From NCBI RefSeq assembly GCF_016586165.1, contig NZ_BCPR01000037.1, forward strand, positions 1-46,920: DNA of 46,920 nt, given 5' to 3'. Under the pieces are notes generated by a model. It was not told where the DNA came from. It saw only the letters and a program-made list of their open reading frames with translations, and ran no database searches. Position numbers and translations under genes: made by a program. This DNA is from Dyella sp. EPa41. Lineage in GTDB: Bacteria; Pseudomonadota; Gammaproteobacteria; Xanthomonadales; Rhodanobacteraceae. This document shows, piece after piece, positions 7,997 to 17,199 of this stretch; positions within the stretch are counted from its first letter, which is position 1; every line of letters begins with the position of its first letter.

Positions 7997-10795
7997 TTAC
8001 ATCTTGAAGCGGACGCCCAGGCCGTAGGTGCGGTCCTGGTAGCGCACGTCGCGCGGACGGGTGTTGCCGTCACCCCAGTACTGGTGCAGGTCCGCGCCAA
8101 GGATGTTGGTCGCGTTGAACACCACGGTGAAGTACTGGTTGATGTCGTAGCCGAGCGAGAAGTCCACCTGGTTGGCCGGCTTGATCTCGTCGTTCACGCC
8201 CGCCACGGTCGGCTGGTTGAAGCCATCGATGAAGCGGCTGCGGTAGTTGTAGGCAAGACGCGCGGACCAGCCGTACTTTTCATACATCAGCACCGCGTTG
8301 CCGTTGTTCTTCGACACGTTCTGCAGCGGCGAGGTGACCACCGGGCCGCCGATGTACTGCGGCGAACGGGTGGAGCCGTCGATGTAGGTGTAGTTGAGCT
8401 GCGCGCCCAGGCCGTTGAAGGGTTCCGGCAGGAAGTCGAAGAACTGCTGGTACGCGAATTCACCGCCAAACAGGTGGCCCGAGCCCGCGCTCTGCGGCGA
8501 GTTGAGCTGGTATGGCTGGCCACCGATGGTCACGTCCGTCACGTAGTTCTGGATGTAGCCGTTGATGTCGCGGTAGAACAGGCCGCCGCTGATGTAGCTG
8601 GCCGGCGCGAAGTACCACTCCAGCGAAGCGTCGTAGTTGTTCGACTTGATCGGCTTCAGGTCCGGGTTGCCGCTGCTGGCGACGCCGGCCCGGTTGATGG
8701 TGCCCGGGTTGAGCGACAACGACGGGTTGAGCTGGCCGAAGCCCGGGTAGGTGAGCGTCTTGGCCGCCACCAGTCGCAGCTGCAGGTTGTCCTTGATGTG
8801 CAGGTTGAAGCTGGCGTTCGGCAGGTACACCGGCGAGCTGGTGTTCGCCGACAGCGGCGTGTAGATGTTGGTCGAGGCGTCATACGAGAACGCATCGAGG
8901 TTGCGCTTCACGCGTTCGATGCGCATGCCCAGCAGGCCGTCGTACGGCAGCCCGAACATCTCGTTGCCGTAGGCGAACTGGAAATAGCCCGAGTACGACT
9001 TCTCGTCGATCTGGTAGTAACGACCCGGGTTTACCGGCGCCAGGCCCGTCGGCAGGCCGTAGAGCGTGCGGATCGCGTCGGCGTTGTTGACGAGGAAGTT
9101 GTAGCAGCCGCTCAACCAGGTGGCCGGGATCGCATCGGTACTCGGCTGGTTGCAGAAGTAGCCGTTAGGGAAGCGCGCGATCACCTGGTTGGCCGGATTC
9201 GGGTTGGCCGAGATGGCGCCCGTGCCGCCTGGCGGCGGCGTGGACACTTCCACGCTGCCCGTGTACTCGGCCTTGTGGTCCGAATAGCGCAGGCCGAAAT
9301 CCACGTACTGGAAGAAGCTGCCGTTGAGGTCGTAGGTGCCGTCGCCGCGCCAGGCGGTCTGCGTGCCGCGCTGGTTGTTCCAGGTCTGGAACAGGCCGTT
9401 GAGGTAGTACTGCGACGGATCGTTGGCCGGGTTGCCCGCGAGCGCCCAGCTGTTGCCGCCGTTCCACACCGTGGTCACCGGCGCCTTAAGGAAGGTGTCG
9501 ACGATGAAGGTCTGGTCATGGAACGAGCTGGAGTTGAACGACAGGTCGGTGGACAGGTTCAGGCGGTCGCCGTGCCACTTCGCGCCGATCGAGTTCTGGA
9601 TGTCGTGGCCCCACTGCTGGTGCGCCTGCGTGCTGGTGGCCGCATAGGTGTTGCCGGTCCAGCTGCCGCTGGTGGCGTCGCAGATGGTCTGGCCCTGGTA
9701 CGGCGAACCGGTCAGCTGGTTGGCGTAGCAATGGTTGCCCACGGTCACCGAGGTCGGATCGACCGAACCCACCGGGAAACTGAAGTAGAACGGCTGGTTG
9801 TAGCTGTCCGAATCCCAGTCGTAGAGGCCTTCGACGTAGACCTCGGTGCTGTCGTTGGGCTTCCACTGCAACGCGTAGTTGAACTCCTGGCGCGTACGGT
9901 CGCCGATGTTGTAGTCGGCGCCGAAGCCGTTGGGCATGGAGATGAGGTTGCCGTCACCCGTGCGGATCGGCGTGCCGTTGGCGCCGGTCAGCACCTTCGG
10001 GAAGTCGTTCCACACGGCGTTGTAGGCGTAGTGCTGCTTGTCGTAGCCCACGTTCACCAGGGCGCCGAACTCGCCGATGTCGGTCTTCCAGCGATCACTG
10101 AGCAGCAGGCTGCCGTTGGGATCATTGTGGTCGCCGTACTTGCTGTGCGTTTCGGTGAAGGTGGCGGCCGCCTTGGGGCCGTCGAAATCGAACGGACGAT
10201 AGAGCTGCATGTCCACCAGGCCGGCGATGCCACCGGTCGGCAGGCTGGCCTCGCTGGTCTTGTAGACCTGCACGGTCTTCACCGCCGTCGCCGGCAGGTT
10301 CTGGAACGCGAACGAACGACCCACGCCGCTGAAGATCTCGCGGCCGTTCAAGGTGGTGATGACATTGGGCAGGCCGCGGATCACCACCGAGTTGGTCTCG
10401 CCCTGGAAACCCTGCGCGATCTGCACGCCGGTGATGCGCTGCATGGCGTCGGCCACGCTGTTGTCCGGCAGCTTGCCGATGTCTTCGGCGACGATCGAGT
10501 CGACGATCATGCGCGAGTCCTGCTTGATCGACTGTGCGCTCTGCAAGCTTTCGCGCAGCGGCGTCACCACCACGCCGGAGAGGTTCACGGCGTTCTGCGT
10601 GGACGCTTCGGTGCCGCTGGTGCCCGGCTTTTTCTGCGCGCCGGACTGGTTGGCCTGTGCGTCGGCGGACTGCGCGTCGGTGGTCTGCTGCTGGTCGGCC
10701 GGCGCCGGCGTCGGCGCGTCGGCCGCGTGGGCGGTGGCGAAGGCCGCGGCGATCATCGTCGCGAGCAGGGTCATGGGAATGCGATGGCGATACAT
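7997..10795 (-). CDS. TonB-dependent receptor (carbohydrate type) of the arabinan/galactose locus
   Basis: 932 residues. A signal peptide (ends AHA, residue 24) precedes a Gln/Ala-rich linker to about residue 70. The plug domain follows, with VVVTPLRESL, EDIGKLPDNSVADAMQRITG and VVIRGLPN, then a long 22-strand barrel ending in GVRFKM. This architecture matches the Xanthomonas/Caulobacter receptors for oligosaccharides rather than siderophore receptors. It should import oligosaccharides across the outer membrane with TonB energy. The ATG at 10795 has a strong GGGGAGG site. It sits third in the minus-strand operon, behind galM and the GH-A hydrolase, and is followed by a strong terminator. The ligand is inferred from neighbours (arabinan or arabinogalactan oligosaccharides), not from the receptor itself. 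Confidence 0.92.
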   Translation of the reverse strand: MYRHRIPMTLLATMIAAAFATAHAADAPTPAPADQQQTTDAQSADAQANQSGAQKKPGTSGTEASTQNAVNLSGVVVTPLRESLQSAQSIKQDSRMIVDSIVAEDIGKLPDNSVADAMQRITGVQIAQGFQGETNSVVIRGLPNVITTLNGREIFSGVGRSFAFQNLPATAVKTVQVYKTSEASLPTGGIAGLVDMQLYRPFDFDGPKAAATFTETHSKYGDHNDPNGSLLLSDRWKTDIGEFGALVNVGYDKQHYAYNAVWNDFPKVLTGANGTPIRTGDGNLISMPNGFGADYNIGDRTRQEFNYALQWKPNDSTEVYVEGLYDWDSDSYNQPFYFSFPVGSVDPTSVTVGNHCYANQLTGSPYQGQTICDATSGSWTGNTYAATSTQAHQQWGHDIQNSIGAKWHGDRLNLSTDLSFNSSSFHDQTFIVDTFLKAPVTTVWNGGNSWALAGNPANDPSQYYLNGLFQTWNNQRGTQTAWRGDGTYDLNGSFFQYVDFGLRYSDHKAEYTGSVEVSTPPPGGTGAISANPNPANQVIARFPNGYFCNQPSTDAIPATWLSGCYNFLVNNADAIRTLYGLPTGLAPVNPGRYYQIDEKSYSGYFQFAYGNEMFGLPYDGLLGMRIERVKRNLDAFSYDASTNIYTPLSANTSSPVYLPNASFNLHIKDNLQLRLVAAKTLTYPGFGQLNPSLSLNPGTINRAGVASSGNPDLKPIKSNNYDASLEWYFAPASYISGGLFYRDINGYIQNYVTDVTIGGQPYQLNSPQSAGSGHLFGGEFAYQQFFDFLPEPFNGLGAQLNYTYIDGSTRSPQYIGGPVVTSPLQNVSKNNGNAVLMYEKYGWSARLAYNYRSRFIDGFNQPTVAGVNDEIKPANQVDFSLGYDINQYFTVVFNATNILGADLHQYWGDGNTRPRDVRYQDRTYGLGVRFKM

Positions 10796-10896
10796 GGGTG
10801 AAGCCTCCCCTCAGAGGTCGGTCGTGTGCCGCCGGTTGGGCCGGCAGCTGTCGTTGTGCGATGCCGTTGTGGGACGGCAAATGGATAAGGCGTGCA

Positions 10897-12081
10897 TCAC
10901 TGCGTCTTGCTGGTGGCCTGCGCGGGAACCATCACCGCTTCCGCAGGCACTACGCCGCGCGGCGCGTGGGACAGCGCGCGGAGAATCTCGGCTTCGCGTT
11001 GGCGATAGGGCGTGCCATCGCCATGCAACAGGTCGTGGAACCACAGCGTCGGTGGCTGCTGCGTGTACGGGCGCAGCCAGGAATCCCACGGCATGATGGT
11101 CTGCGACCTGCCCTCCACGAAGCCCCAGTTCACCATGCCGACATCGAGCTTCTTGGCCAGCGGCAATACGCCGTCGATGGTCGAGCCCGCGCCGCGCGCC
11201 ATGTATTCGGTGCAGATCAACGGACGTCCGTAACCCTTAAGCTGCCGCACGCGACTGGCGAACTCTTCCGGCCAGCCGTAGTTGTGGAAGCTGATCACGT
11301 CGGACTGCTCGAGCTGGGTGCGTTCCACCGCATTGAGCTTGGACGGATCGGACCAGTCGTCGTCATGCCACACGCCGCTGGTGAGCGGCTGCATCGGCGA
11401 CGCGCTGCGCGCCCAGGTGAATACCTGCGGCAGCAGCTTGGCGACCAGCGCCACCTTGTCCTTCGGCTCCTTGGGATCGTAGTTGCCGCCACCCGGGTTG
11501 TCCGGTTCGTTCCACACGTCCCAGGCGAGGACGCGGTTGTCCTTGCCGAAGCTGCCGACGATGTCCTTCACGTACCGCTCGAATCGCGGGTACTGGCTCG
11601 GATCGGTCATCGCCACGCCGGGGCTCTGCACCCAGCCGGAGTTGTGCACGCCGGGGATCGGCGGACGCTGCGGACCCAGCTTCGGCTCCGGATCCCAGCA
11701 CGAATCGAACAGCACGAAGATCGGCTTGATGTCGTGCTTGGCCGCGATCGCGAGGAAACGATCGATGCGCTGCTTGAACCCGGCCGGATCCTGCTGCCAC
11801 AGCAGGTCGTGCAGGAACACGCGCATGGTGTTCATGCCCAGCTTCTGCGCCCAGCCAAGCTCCAGGTCGATGCGCGCGGCGTCGAACGTGTCGGCCTGCC
11901 ACATCTCCAGCTCGTTGATGGCGTTTGCCGGTACGTAGTTGCTGCCCAGCGTCCACGACTGCTTGTCGTACCAGGCCTTGGCTTCGGCCGGCGTCCAGCG
12001 ACCGGAGGCTTCGCGCGCCTGCGTCGGCGCGGCGAATGTTGCCGCCAGTCCCATCGCCATGGCCAGTAGTGCGTACTTCAT
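10897..12081 (-). CDS. Secreted clan GH-A glycoside hydrolase (GH5-like)
   Basis: 394 residues with a signal peptide (residues 1-22). It is a (beta/alpha)8-barrel of clan GH-A: the acid/base lies in WDVWNEPDN (Glu192) and the nucleophile is likely Glu292 in LICTEYMARG, 100 residues apart as expected. Relatives are often labelled 1,4-beta-xylanase, but I see no close match to a GH10 or GH5 subfamily of known activity and the name is not trustworthy. Its place between galM and the receptor suggests a role on arabinan or arabinogalactan side chains. The ATG at 12081 has an AGGAG site. The last 25 residues (from APRGVV onward) look like a low-complexity tail outside the barrel. Confidence 0.8.
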   Translation of the reverse strand: MKYALLAMAMGLAATFAAPTQAREASGRWTPAEAKAWYDKQSWTLGSNYVPANAINELEMWQADTFDAARIDLELGWAQKLGMNTMRVFLHDLLWQQDPAGFKQRIDRFLAIAAKHDIKPIFVLFDSCWDPEPKLGPQRPPIPGVHNSGWVQSPGVAMTDPSQYPRFERYVKDIVGSFGKDNRVLAWDVWNEPDNPGGGNYDPKEPKDKVALVAKLLPQVFTWARSASPMQPLTSGVWHDDDWSDPSKLNAVERTQLEQSDVISFHNYGWPEEFASRVRQLKGYGRPLICTEYMARGAGSTIDGVLPLAKKLDVGMVNWGFVEGRSQTIMPWDSWLRPYTQQPPTLWFHDLLHGDGTPYRQREAEILRALSHAPRGVVPAEAVMVPAQATSKTQ

Positions 12082-12207
12082 AGCTCTCCTTCTTGGATCG
12101 CGCGGTCCTCCGCGCGAAGCATGGTTTGACGCCTGGCTGCGCTGTCGCGAGACAAAGCGGCCCCGTGAGCGCCCTCGCGGGCGCCCTTGCGTCGGTGACT
12201 CGGTGCG

Positions 12208-13356
12208 TCAGCGCGCTCCGCGCGCCGATTCGGTGGTGAACTCGTACACGATCAGGTTGCGGTACTCATGACCCGGCTCCAGCCGGGCCGAACCGAACGA
12301 CGCCTGGTTCGGCGTGTCCGGGTAAAGCTGCGGTTCCAGCACGAAGGCGTCGCCCTGGCGATAGACGTGGCCGCCGGTGCCGACGGTGGTGCCGTCGAGG
12401 AAATTGCCCGAATAGAACTGCAGGCCCGGCTTGGCCGACTTCAACGTCATCACGCGGCCCGACGCCGGGTCTTCCACCCGCGCGACCACCCGCGGTGTCG
12501 TTGCTTCTTCGCGGCTGATCACCCAGTTGTGGTCGTAGCCGCGGCCGTTGAGCAGCTGCGGATCGTTGCTGCGGATGTCGCGGCCAATCGGCTTGCCCTG
12601 GCGGAAATCGAACGGCGTGCCATCGACCTTGCGGATCTCGCCGGTGGGGATGGAACCCGCGTCCACCGGCAGGTACGCATCGCCGGCGATGGTGAGGCGC
12701 TCGTCCATCACGCTGCCCGAGCCTTCGCCGGAGAGATTCCAGTAGGCGTGGTTGCTGAGGTTCACGATGGTCGTCTTGCTGGTGGTGGCGCGATAGTCGA
12801 TGGCGAGGCGGTTGTCCTCGTCCAGCGTGTAGGTAGCGCTGACCTTCAGCTCGCCCGGGTAACCCATGTCGCCGTCGGGGCTCACGTAGCTCAGCGTCAC
12901 GCTGGCCTTGCCGGCGTCGTGCTTCACTTCGCCGACGGTCCACAGCACCTTGTCGAAGCCGCGCGTGCCGCCGTGCAGCGAATTGGCGCCGTCATTGACG
13001 GGCACGCTGTACGGCTTGCCGTCGAGCACGAAGTGTCCCTTGGCGATACGGTTCGCATAGCGGCCCACCGTGGCGCCGAAGTACTGGGGCTTGCTCAGGT
13101 AGCCGTCCAGCGATGCGTAGCCGAGCGCGATGTTCGCGACGTGGCCGTTGCGGTCGGCCACTTCGAGCGACTGCAGGCTGGCGCCCAGCGCGATGATGCG
13201 CGCCCTGGTGCCATGGGTGTTGCTCAACACCACCGCATCGACGTGCCTGCCGTCGGGCGTGGTGCCGAATGTTTCGCGCCTGGCGTCAGTCGCCGCGTGT
13301 GCCGCGGACAACGTCGCCAGCCAGAGAATCGAAGCCATCAAACCTGCACGCTGCAT
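12208..13356 (-). CDS. galM: Aldose 1-epimerase, exported
   Basis: 382 residues. It interconverts alpha and beta anomers of aldoses such as galactose and arabinose. Family landmarks are GRYANRI near residue 98, NSLHGG with His128, the catalytic acid His203 in SNHAYWNLSG and the catalytic base Glu341 in FVLEPQLYPD. An N-terminal signal peptide ending AHA-AT places it in the periplasm, unlike cytoplasmic GalM of E. coli; this is common in loci fed by TonB-dependent receptors. A start at Met7 (13338) is also possible. It is the first gene of the minus-strand operon, divergent from dgoR, and a FadR-type half-site lies about 50 bp upstream. Confidence 0.92.
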   Translation of the reverse strand: MQRAGLMASILWLATLSAAHAATDARRETFGTTPDGRHVDAVVLSNTHGTRARIIALGASLQSLEVADRNGHVANIALGYASLDGYLSKPQYFGATVGRYANRIAKGHFVLDGKPYSVPVNDGANSLHGGTRGFDKVLWTVGEVKHDAGKASVTLSYVSPDGDMGYPGELKVSATYTLDEDNRLAIDYRATTSKTTIVNLSNHAYWNLSGEGSGSVMDERLTIAGDAYLPVDAGSIPTGEIRKVDGTPFDFRQGKPIGRDIRSNDPQLLNGRGYDHNWVISREEATTPRVVARVEDPASGRVMTLKSAKPGLQFYSGNFLDGTTVGTGGHVYRQGDAFVLEPQLYPDTPNQASFGSARLEPGHEYRNLIVYEFTTESARGAR

Positions 13357-13405
13357 GTCCCCAGCATCCCCTTCGATGTATCACGAGTGGCGGCATGCAA
13401 TCACA

Positions 13406-13416
13406 TTGTATGATTA
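13406..13416. promoter_or_regulatory. Possible second DgoR half-site upstream of galM
   Basis: TTGTATGATTA shares its first eight bases with the better operator at 13679-13689 but has a poor second half (ATTA instead of ACAA). On the minus strand it overlaps TACAAT, a possible -10 box for galM, about 50 bp from the start codon. If real, the same regulator would control both divergent operons. Confidence 0.35.
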
Positions 13417-13644
13417 TCGTGCAAGTGTTCCTGGTCACCGGAATTTTCCTTTGTGCGATGCGGCATTGCGGACACTGGCATGATCAACGGTCCGCCACGA
13501 CGCGGTTTTCGTGCGGTGAACCGGAAACACGGGCGTCATGTCCGCTGGCGATCCAGGCAGGAAGTTTCTGCATTGCGTCATGGCGCGTTTGGATCGCGAA
13601 CCGCCATGTCGGCGTGTCCGCACGAAGAAACGATGCAAAACAGC

Positions 13645-13690
13645 TTGGCAGGCGCCGAGCAACTTGCTTATAGTCCGTTTGTATGACAAA
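13645..13690 (+). promoter_or_regulatory. dgo operon promoter with FadR-type operator
   Basis: TTGGCA (13645-13650) and TATAGT (13669-13674) are spaced 18 bp and form a good sigma70-type promoter. TTTGTATGACAAA (13678-13690) is an inverted repeat that fits the FadR-subfamily consensus T-N-GT-N3-AC-N-A. It would cover the transcription start, so DgoR binding should block initiation. The start codon of dgoR is about 80 bp downstream. Confidence 0.65.
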
Positions 13691-13761
13691 TGATTCGGGC
13701 GCCGATCATCGCCCGCGCACGTACGGGCGCATGTCGCCAGAACCGGGGGTCAGAGGATTTC

Positions 13762-14490
13762 ATGAAGAAGCCGATCGCAGTTCGCAGCCTGTACGGGCAT
13801 GTCATGCACGAACTGGGGCAGCGCATCGTCAGCGGCAAGGTGAAGCCCGGCGAGATCCTGCCGCGCGAAGAGACCCTGGCCGAGAGCCTGCAGGTCAGCC
13901 GCACCGCATTGCGCGAGGCGCTCAAGGTGCTTTCCGCCAAGGGACTGATCGAGTCGCGCACGGGCGTCGGCGCGCGCGTGCTGGAAGAGCGCTACTGGAA
14001 CCAGCTCGACGCCGACGTGCTCGCCTGGCGCTGCGCCTCCATGCCGACCGATGACTTCGTCGACAAGCTGGTGGAGATGCGCGAGATCATCGAACCCGCC
14101 GCCGCCGCCGCTGCCGCGCGCCGGCGCACCGCGCCGCAGCTGGCCGCGATCGAAGAAGCCTACAACGCGATGGACGCCGCGCAGACGCTGGACGAGTGGT
14201 CGCACGCCGACCTTTTGTTCCATGACGCCGTGCTGCACGCCACCGGCAATGAACTGATGCAGTCGCTGTTCTCGGTGATCGAAACCGCGCTCGGCACGTT
14301 CTTCACGCTGTCGGCGCGCAATGCCGGCAACTTCAAGTATTCGCTGCCGTACCACCAGAAGGTGCTCGAGGCGATCCGCCGCAAGCAGCCGGAAGTGGCG
14401 CGCAAGACCATGCAGAGCATGATCGTGGACTCGCACACCAACCTGCAGCGCAGTCGCAGCAGCCGTACCCGCAAGAAGGCCAGCGCGTGA
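13762..14490 (+). CDS. dgoR: FadR/GntR-family regulator, DgoR-like
   Basis: 242 residues. An N-terminal winged helix (about residues 8-75, with PREETLAESLQVSRTALREAL) is followed by a C-terminal all-helical FCD ligand-binding domain (about 90-225) that includes the conserved Arg/His metal-binding pattern (EMREIIEP, FHDAVLHATGN). The predicted ligand is a sugar acid, such as galactonate. The ATG at 13762 was chosen because AGAGGA lies upstream and family similarity begins there. Its TGA overlaps the GTG of dgoK, so it is co-transcribed with the pathway it probably represses and is autoregulated through the operator at 13678. Confidence 0.88.
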   Translation: MKKPIAVRSLYGHVMHELGQRIVSGKVKPGEILPREETLAESLQVSRTALREALKVLSAKGLIESRTGVGARVLEERYWNQLDADVLAWRCASMPTDDFVDKLVEMREIIEPAAAAAAARRRTAPQLAAIEEAYNAMDAAQTLDEWSHADLLFHDAVLHATGNELMQSLFSVIETALGTFFTLSARNAGNFKYSLPYHQKVLEAIRRKQPEVARKTMQSMIVDSHTNLQRSRSSRTRKKASA

Positions 14491-15410
14491 CGACGTCGCT
14501 CATCGGCCTCGACTGGGGCAGCACGCACCTGCGTGCCTACCGCTACGACGCCCAGGGAGAGGTCGAGGAGAAACGCGCGTTTGCGCATGGCATCCGGCGC
14601 CTGCCCGAGGGCGGTTTCGCCGAAGCCTTCGCGCAGGCCGTGCAGCATTGGCCCGACGTGCCCGTGCTGGCATGCGGCATGGTCGGCAGCCGCAACGGCT
14701 GGCGGGAGGTGCCGTATCTCGATACGCCCACCAGTGTCGACCGGCTCGCCGGCGCGCTGGCGCGGCTTGAGACACCGGGCGGCCGCCGCGTCCACCTGGT
14801 GCCGGGCCTGCGTGATCCGCAGCGGCCGGACGTGATGCGCGGCGAAGAAACCCAGGTGGCCGGCGCGCTCGCCGCCACGCCCTCGATCGGGCAACGCGGC
14901 TGCCTGCTGCTGCCCGGCACGCACAGCAAATGGGTGTCGCTGCGCGACGGGGCGGTCACCGGCTTCGCGACGGTCATGACGGGCGAGTTGTATGGCGTGC
15001 TGCTGCAGCATTCGATCCTCGGCGCCCAACTGCCTGAAAGCGGCGACGACGAGCAGGCGTTCCATGGCGGCGTGGTCTGCGCGCGCGACAGCGGCGCCGC
15101 CGGCGCGTTGTCACGCGTGTTTTCGGCGCGCGCGCTGATGCTCGACGGCGTGCTGCCGCCCTCTTCGGTGGCCGACTACCTGTCGGGCCTGCTGATCGGC
15201 GATGAGCTGCGCATCGCGCTCGCCGCCGGCTGGGCCGACCCGCTCACGCCGACACGGATGGTGGGCGAAGGCGCGCTGTGCGAACGCTATCTGAAAGCCG
15301 CCGCCATCTTCGGCATCGACATCGATGCGGCTCCCGACAACACCACGGCACTAGGCCTCTGGCGCATCGCCGCCGCGGCCGGCCTGGTTTCCCCTCTCGC
15401 AGCGGCATGA
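14487..15410 (+). CDS. dgoK: 2-dehydro-3-deoxygalactonokinase
   Basis: 307 residues. It phosphorylates 2-keto-3-deoxy-galactonate at C6 with ATP, the third step after dehydration in the De Ley-Doudoroff galactose pathway. The N-terminal LIGLDWGSTHLRAY segment matches the DgoK family phosphate-binding loop, and GTHSKW and MTGELYG are also family signatures. It starts with GTG at 14487, overlapping the dgoR stop (GTGA). The next gene, dgoA, begins 4 bp after its stop, so the two are translationally close. Confidence 0.93.
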   Translation: MTTSLIGLDWGSTHLRAYRYDAQGEVEEKRAFAHGIRRLPEGGFAEAFAQAVQHWPDVPVLACGMVGSRNGWREVPYLDTPTSVDRLAGALARLETPGGRRVHLVPGLRDPQRPDVMRGEETQVAGALAATPSIGQRGCLLLPGTHSKWVSLRDGAVTGFATVMTGELYGVLLQHSILGAQLPESGDDEQAFHGGVVCARDSGAAGALSRVFSARALMLDGVLPPSSVADYLSGLLIGDELRIALAAGWADPLTPTRMVGEGALCERYLKAAAIFGIDIDAAPDNTTALGLWRIAAAAGLVSPLAAA

Positions 15411-15414
15411 CCCC

Positions 15415-16053
15415 ATGAAAGCCTGGCTTGAACCCCTCCCCCTTGTTGCGATCCTGCGCGGACTCACGCCCGACGAATCCGTCGATGTCGGCCGCGCGCT
15501 CGTCGGCGCGGGCTTCCGCATGCTGGAAGTGCCGCTCAATTCACCGCAGCCGTTCGCCAGCATCCGCCGCCTGGTCGACGCGCTGGGCGATGACTATCTC
15601 GTCGGCGCCGGCACCGTGCTCGATCCGGTCAAGGTCAAGGACGTTGCGGACGCGGGCGGTCGACTGGTGGTGATGCCGCATGCCGACGTCGCCGTGATCC
15701 GTGCTGCCAAGCAGGCGGGCCTCTATTGCGTGCCCGGCGTCGCCACGCCCACCGAAGCCTTCGCCGCGCTGGCCGCCGGGGCCGATGCGCTGAAACTCTT
15801 CCCTGCCGAACAGGCCAGCCCGGCCGGGCTGAAGGCATGGCGCGCCGTGTTGCCCGCGGGCACCGCCGTGCTCCCCGTCGGCGGCATCTCGCCGGACAAC
15901 ATGACGACCTGGCTCGCCGCCGGTGCGACCGGTTTCGGCATCGGTTCTTCCCTCTACGCGCCCGGCCGGCCGGCCGGCGACGTTGCCGTCCGCGCGCGCG
16001 AGTTCGCCGACGCGTGGCAGCGTCACCTCGCTTCACAAGGATCGCCTGCATGA
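15415..16053 (+). CDS. dgoA: 2-dehydro-3-deoxy-6-phosphogalactonate aldolase
   Basis: 212 residues, a class I aldolase of the KDPG/KDPGal family. It splits KDPGal into pyruvate and glyceraldehyde-3-phosphate. The Schiff-base lysine is Lys127 in ALKLFPAE and the catalytic Glu is Glu38 in LEVPLNS. GTV (in VGAGTVLDP) and GGI (in VGGISPDN) form the phosphate/pyruvate loops. The FPAE form is typical of DgoA rather than Eda. Its stop overlaps the dgoD start (ATGA). Confidence 0.94.
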   Translation: MKAWLEPLPLVAILRGLTPDESVDVGRALVGAGFRMLEVPLNSPQPFASIRRLVDALGDDYLVGAGTVLDPVKVKDVADAGGRLVVMPHADVAVIRAAKQAGLYCVPGVATPTEAFAALAAGADALKLFPAEQASPAGLKAWRAVLPAGTAVLPVGGISPDNMTTWLAAGATGFGIGSSLYAPGRPAGDVAVRAREFADAWQRHLASQGSPA

Positions 16054-17198
16054 AGATCACCCGCCTCACCACCTACATCGTTCCCCCGCGCTGGCTGTTC
16101 CTTCGCATCGAAACCGATGCCGGCATCGTCGGCTGGGGCGAACCGATCGTGGAAGGCCGCGCGCATACCGTGGCGGCCGCCGTGGAGGAGCTTTCCGACT
16201 ACCTGGTCGGCAAGGATCCGCGCCACATCGAAGACCTGTGGAGCGTGATGTACCGCGGCGGCTTCTATCGCGGCGGACCGGTGCTGATGAGCGCGATCGC
16301 CGGCATCGACCAGGCGTTGTGGGACATCAAGGGCAAGGACCTGGGCCAGCCCGTGCACCAGTTGCTTGGCGGACCGGTGCGCGATCGCATCCGCGTGTAC
16401 TCGTGGATCGGCGGCGACCGGCCTGCCGACACGGCACGCCAGGCAAGGGATGCCGTAGCCCGCGGCTTCACCGCCGTGAAGATGAATGCGACGGAAGAGC
16501 TGCAGTATGTCGACACCTACGACAAGGTCGAGCAGGTCATCGCCAACGTGCAGGCCATCCGCGAGGCGGTGGGCCCGCATGTCGGCATCGGCCTCGATTT
16601 CCACGGCCGCGTGCACAAGCCGATGGCCAAGGTGCTGATGCGCGAGCTCGCGCCGTTCAAGCTGATGTTCATCGAAGAGCCGGTGCTGTCCGATCACCTG
16701 GAAGCGCTGCCGGAACTCGCCGCCATCTCGCCCGCGCCCATCGCGCTCGGCGAGCGCCTGTACACGCGCTACGACTTCAAGCGCGTGCTGCAGATGGGCG
16801 GCGTGGACATCATCCAGCCCGATCCCTCGCACTCCGGCGGCATCACCGAAACGCGCAAGATCGCCGCGATGGCCGAAGCCTACGACGTGGCGCTCGCGCT
16901 GCATTGCCCGCTGGGGCCGATCGCGCTGGCGGCGAACCTGCAGCTCGATGCGGTCTGCCACAACGCCTTCATCCAGGAACAGAGCCTGGGCATCCACTAC
17001 AACGCGGGCAACGACCTGCTCGACTACGTGCATGACCGCAGCGTGTTCGCCTACAACGACGGCTTCGTGACGATTCCCGGCGGCCCCGGCCTCGGCATCT
17101 CGGTCAACGAGGAATACGTCGCCGAGCGCGCGGCCGTGGGCCATCGCTGGCGCAACCCGATCTGGCGCCACGCCGACGGCAGCGTGGCGGAATGGTGA
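16050..17198 (+). CDS. dgoD: D-galactonate dehydratase (enolase superfamily)
   Basis: 382 residues, the same length as E. coli DgoD. It dehydrates D-galactonate to 2-keto-3-deoxy-galactonate. Metal ligands Asp183, Glu209 and Glu235 and the catalytic His185 and His285 fall at the same numbers as in the E. coli enzyme; Asp258 is the partner of His285. The ATG at 16050 overlaps the dgoA stop, so an upstream in-frame start within dgoA is rejected. The exact fit of length and active site makes this one of the safest assignments in the window and fixes the operon as galactonate catabolism. Confidence 0.96.
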   Translation: MKITRLTTYIVPPRWLFLRIETDAGIVGWGEPIVEGRAHTVAAAVEELSDYLVGKDPRHIEDLWSVMYRGGFYRGGPVLMSAIAGIDQALWDIKGKDLGQPVHQLLGGPVRDRIRVYSWIGGDRPADTARQARDAVARGFTAVKMNATEELQYVDTYDKVEQVIANVQAIREAVGPHVGIGLDFHGRVHKPMAKVLMRELAPFKLMFIEEPVLSDHLEALPELAAISPAPIALGERLYTRYDFKRVLQMGGVDIIQPDPSHSGGITETRKIAAMAEAYDVALALHCPLGPIALAANLQLDAVCHNAFIQEQSLGIHYNAGNDLLDYVHDRSVFAYNDGFVTIPGGPGLGISVNEEYVAERAAVGHRWRNPIWRHADGSVAEW

Positions 17199-17199
17199 G

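Larger units (their letters stand above)
13357..13761. other. Divergent intergenic regulatory region between galM and dgoR
   Basis: 405 bp without a credible gene. It contains a sigma70-like promoter and a FadR-type operator for dgoR at the right-hand end, and a related half-site near galM at the left-hand end. The central part (about 13430-13630) shows no motif that I recognise. Confidence 0.7.

Noticed and set aside
5131-8007. 958-codon plus-strand open frame over the GH43 and GH93-like genes
   Set aside because: Antisense shadow; the opposite strand has signal peptides, ribosome sites and catalytic motifs.
7784-10801. 1005-codon open frame on the plus strand across the receptor gene
   Set aside because: It is the antisense shadow of the minus-strand receptor, caused by high GC at third codon positions. 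Its translation is His/Arg/Val-rich and has no domain.
10820-10855. GC-rich hairpin (GCCGG/CCGGC) between the GH-A and receptor genes as a terminator
   Set aside because: No T-run follows it on the minus strand; it more likely lies in the receptor's 5' leader without a clear role.
15726-16049. Upstream extension of dgoD into dgoA
   Set aside because: The ATG at 16050 gives the exact family length of 382 residues and the residue numbering of E. coli DgoD.
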